In this document: positions 62,599 through 64,000 of the stretch, piece after piece
How positions within the stretch are numbered: position 1 is the stretch's first letter
Layout: every line of letters begins with the position of its first letter
Origin: Linyphia triangularis
Lineage: Eukaryota; Arthropoda; Arachnida; Araneae; Linyphiidae
Reading direction: 5' to 3'
Assembly: GCA_963978545.1 (NCBI GenBank)
Contig: OZ021730.1
Location: forward strand, 8,377,796 to 8,441,795
Length of the DNA: 64,000 nt
Notes under the pieces: model-generated
The model's database searches: none
The model's input: only the letters and a program-made list of their open reading frames with translations
What the model was told of the DNA's origin: nothing
Program-made: the position numbers and the translations under genes

Positions 62599-63233
62599 AA
62601 GAAAAATTTAACAGAAATTCGGACACTAGAATCCCACCCACCATGGAGTCCTCGATATCAGGGATGGTGCACGCCGGCAAGCAACAAAACCAGGAAAAGA
62701 AGAAAAAAATAGTAACTAAACTGTTACGCACGGCATAACACCATCAGGCTATCTAGTGTCTATACGCGAACGGCTCGTCCCTGTAGATGTCTCCACCCTT
62801 AACGAGATTCCCAGTAGACGAGCCGGTCGCTTGATCCCAAGCCGCCGACGAAGTCGGACGACCAGCCGATTGATGCACATGGGACCAATGTACACCTCCC
62901 GTTTATCTGAAGCAAGGGCCAAAGTAGTGTATTGGGACAGTATGTCGTCCCTCAACTACCAGGATCCCCCTTTCCAGGGACACGGGTCTCCACGCACGGC
63001 AAACACGTGGGTGATTTAATCCCCAAGAGAAGCTGATGGCAACAGAGCGGCGCAAAGCTTCTCAAGGGGAGCCCTCACCTCTGAAGAGGTAACCACAACG
63101 AGGGAAGAAAGAAGTCAAACGATAAATACAAAACCAAAACGAGAAGATAAAACAGAAGGAGGGATAGATCACTGGGGCGCCCCGGGGTTGTGAAGCCCGT
63201 ATTTACTTATAGAAAGTAAACCCCCTGAGGGGC
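62599..63233 (-). promoter_or_regulatory. LINE B7 5' UTR of A type
   Basis: Close to identical to the A1, A2 and A3 leaders over about 600 bp, including hairpins CCCC-TCA-GGGG and TTTACTT-TCTAT-AAGTAAA and the MRDDILSQY frame. It is clearly unlike the B1 leader. Confidence 0.75.
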
Positions 63234-63551
63234 TTGTACATCTAAGATCCGTAGGTATAGTTGCAGCTCTAAGTGACCTAGATATCCAGCTGGCTAATTC
63301 TCAGATCTTTCCTCCATGGGATATTCTATCATTTCAGTTTTTAAATCCATTTGCGGTGCATTATAAAGCAGACACTGCCCCAGAAATTTTACAGAAGATC
63401 TTTTGTTTACACCGATCGCAGTATAGAGACTATCATGCAGTCTATACTGATGGATCCAAAGCAGGTGAACGTGTTGGCTGTGGTATTGTGTCTGACACAT
63501 CCACAGTCAGTTTCACCCTTCATAAATCCTGCTCGGTTTTTACTTCAGAGT
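63234..63551 (+). pseudogene. LINE A2, part 3: ORF2 with internal deletion, RNase H start
   Basis: After the composite, the frame continues CTSKIRRYSC and then jumps to AALSDLDIQLA, skipping about 820 codons; TGCAGCT at the join is shared by both sides. It proceeds FPPWDILSFQFLNPF, VYTDGSKAGERVGCGIVSDT, SCSVFTSE (RNase H) until LINE A4 begins at 63552. Confidence 0.87.
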
Positions 63552-64000
63552 TTGTTCGTTTGTTTGTTTGTGATTTTATGGCGCAAAGGCAGCACTAGGG
63601 CCATGCTGCGCCAAACAAACGATAAAAGAGACAATGATGGAGGATGAATTATAAATATATGAAAATGGTGAGATGCGATATAAAAGAATTAAAATACATT
63701 AAAAGCTCATTTTAAAAATTATGAAAAAGTTTAAAAATAGATATGATAGATAAAAACACTAGATGTGATGTAGGAAACCGATCACTCTCAGAAAAGCAAA
63801 AAGATTTGGATGGGGGTTTTCCCCAATCAAATCTTCAAGTTTTAAAATGGTACTTTTAAAAAATTTAAGACGTTGTGAATAAAATTTTGGACACGAAATT
63901 AAAATATGATGCACAGTAATATCGCAACGACAAATATCACAAATAGGCGAGTCTTCCCCTAGTAATAGATGTCGATGCGTGAATCGGGTGTGACCAATGC
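63552..64000 (-). mobile_element. LINE A4, 3' part, runs off the window
   Basis: GTTT repeats, stem-loop GGCGCAAAGGC...CTGCGCC and 3' UTR of family A, then ORF2 C-terminal coding. It interrupts LINE A2 within RNase H. The right side and target duplication lie outside. Confidence 0.88.
63759..64000 (-). CDS. LINE A4 ORF2 C terminus, partial
   Basis: Open from the window edge to a TAG at 63759-63761: GHTRFTHRHLLLGEDSPICD, finger CDICRCDITVHHILISC, LEDLIGENPHPNLFAFLRV, ending GFLHHI. The ORF2 end is diverged from A3 by several residues, so it belongs to an older A subfamily. Confidence 0.85.
   Translation of the reverse strand, partial: IGHTRFTHRHLLLGEDSPICDICRCDITVHHILISCPKFYSQRLKFFKSTILKLEDLIGENPHPNLFAFLRVIGFLHHI

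Larger units (their letters stand above)
56942..63233 (-). mobile_element. Composite insertion: LINE B7 + Mutator fragment + truncated SINE in one target duplication
   Basis: CTTGTACATCTAAG at 56928-56941 and 63234-63247 is an exact 14-bp duplication of LINE A2 ORF2 (codons for the end of KDSCTSK). Between the two copies, in minus-strand order, lie a near full-length LINE B7, 346 bp of Mutator-like transposase gene in antisense, and a SINE lacking its first 35-40 bases. The SINE tail abuts the target duplication where a retrotransposon 3' end should be. Confidence 0.87.
57431..63233 (-). mobile_element. LINE B7, near full length, B-type ORFs with an A-type 5' UTR
   Basis: GGTT tail and stem-loop at 57431-57500, 3' UTR, ORF2, ORF1 and the 5' end CCCCTCAGGGGG at 63233. 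Proteins follow family B, while the leader is almost the A3 leader. Each ORF has one frameshift. Confidence 0.9.

Overview
The window is a repeat graveyard from an arthropod nuclear genome, most likely a spider (inference: AT-rich sequence, many non-LTR retrotransposons, tRNA-headed SINEs, and P, Tc1, mariner, Mutator, Helitron and Polinton-like remnants; no bacterial operons). I see no intact ordinary host gene. Almost every base that can be explained belongs to a mobile element, and many elements sit inside one another. Element names (A, B, C, D, E, X) are mine.

Layout. 1-1305: decayed P-type THAP transposase. 1306-9690: LINE B1 (+), split by a near full-length LINE A1 (-). 9681-12182: the last two exons of an unrecognised pseudogene with a dead mariner in the intron; this 2.4-kb block recurs at 41813-44182. 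12599-15407: Helitron 5' end, LINE scraps and a FLYWCH/MULE transposase pseudogene. 16370-21303: two SINEs and LINE B2 (-) with an intact ORF2. 22330-27690: a second tRNA-like SINE, a palindromic Tc1 composite, LINE D and a pogo/CENP-B-like transposase pseudogene. 28611-37772: a SWIM/YqaJ-type pseudogene whose intron holds TIR transposon X, which itself holds LINE C (intact ORF2; ORF1 with one possible A-tract slip). 38125-41690: Ty3/gypsy gag, LINE E 3' half and a solo LTR. 44183-47234: Mutator-like and Polinton-like polymerase remnants. 47235-64000: a nest of LINEs A and B up to five or six levels deep, containing A3 (50991-56649), which is full length with both ORFs open.

How it fits together. 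LINE families A and B carry ORF1 (three zinc knuckles) and ORF2 (APE-type endonuclease, reverse transcriptase, RNase H, terminal CCHC). In A copies and in B2 the ORFs are joined by a TAATG stop-start overlap. All A and B copies end in a short stem-loop (GGCGCA...TGCGCC) followed by GTTT-type or GGTT-type tandem repeats, read here on the complementary strand. The 13 copies of a roughly 180-bp tRNA-derived SINE end in nearly the same stem-loop and tail, so LINE B is the likely engine of the SINE. The strongest single observation is 56942-63233: one 14-bp target duplication encloses LINE B7, a Mutator fragment and a truncated SINE as a single insertion, as if a LINE read-through (or template-switched) transcript had been primed from a SINE tail.
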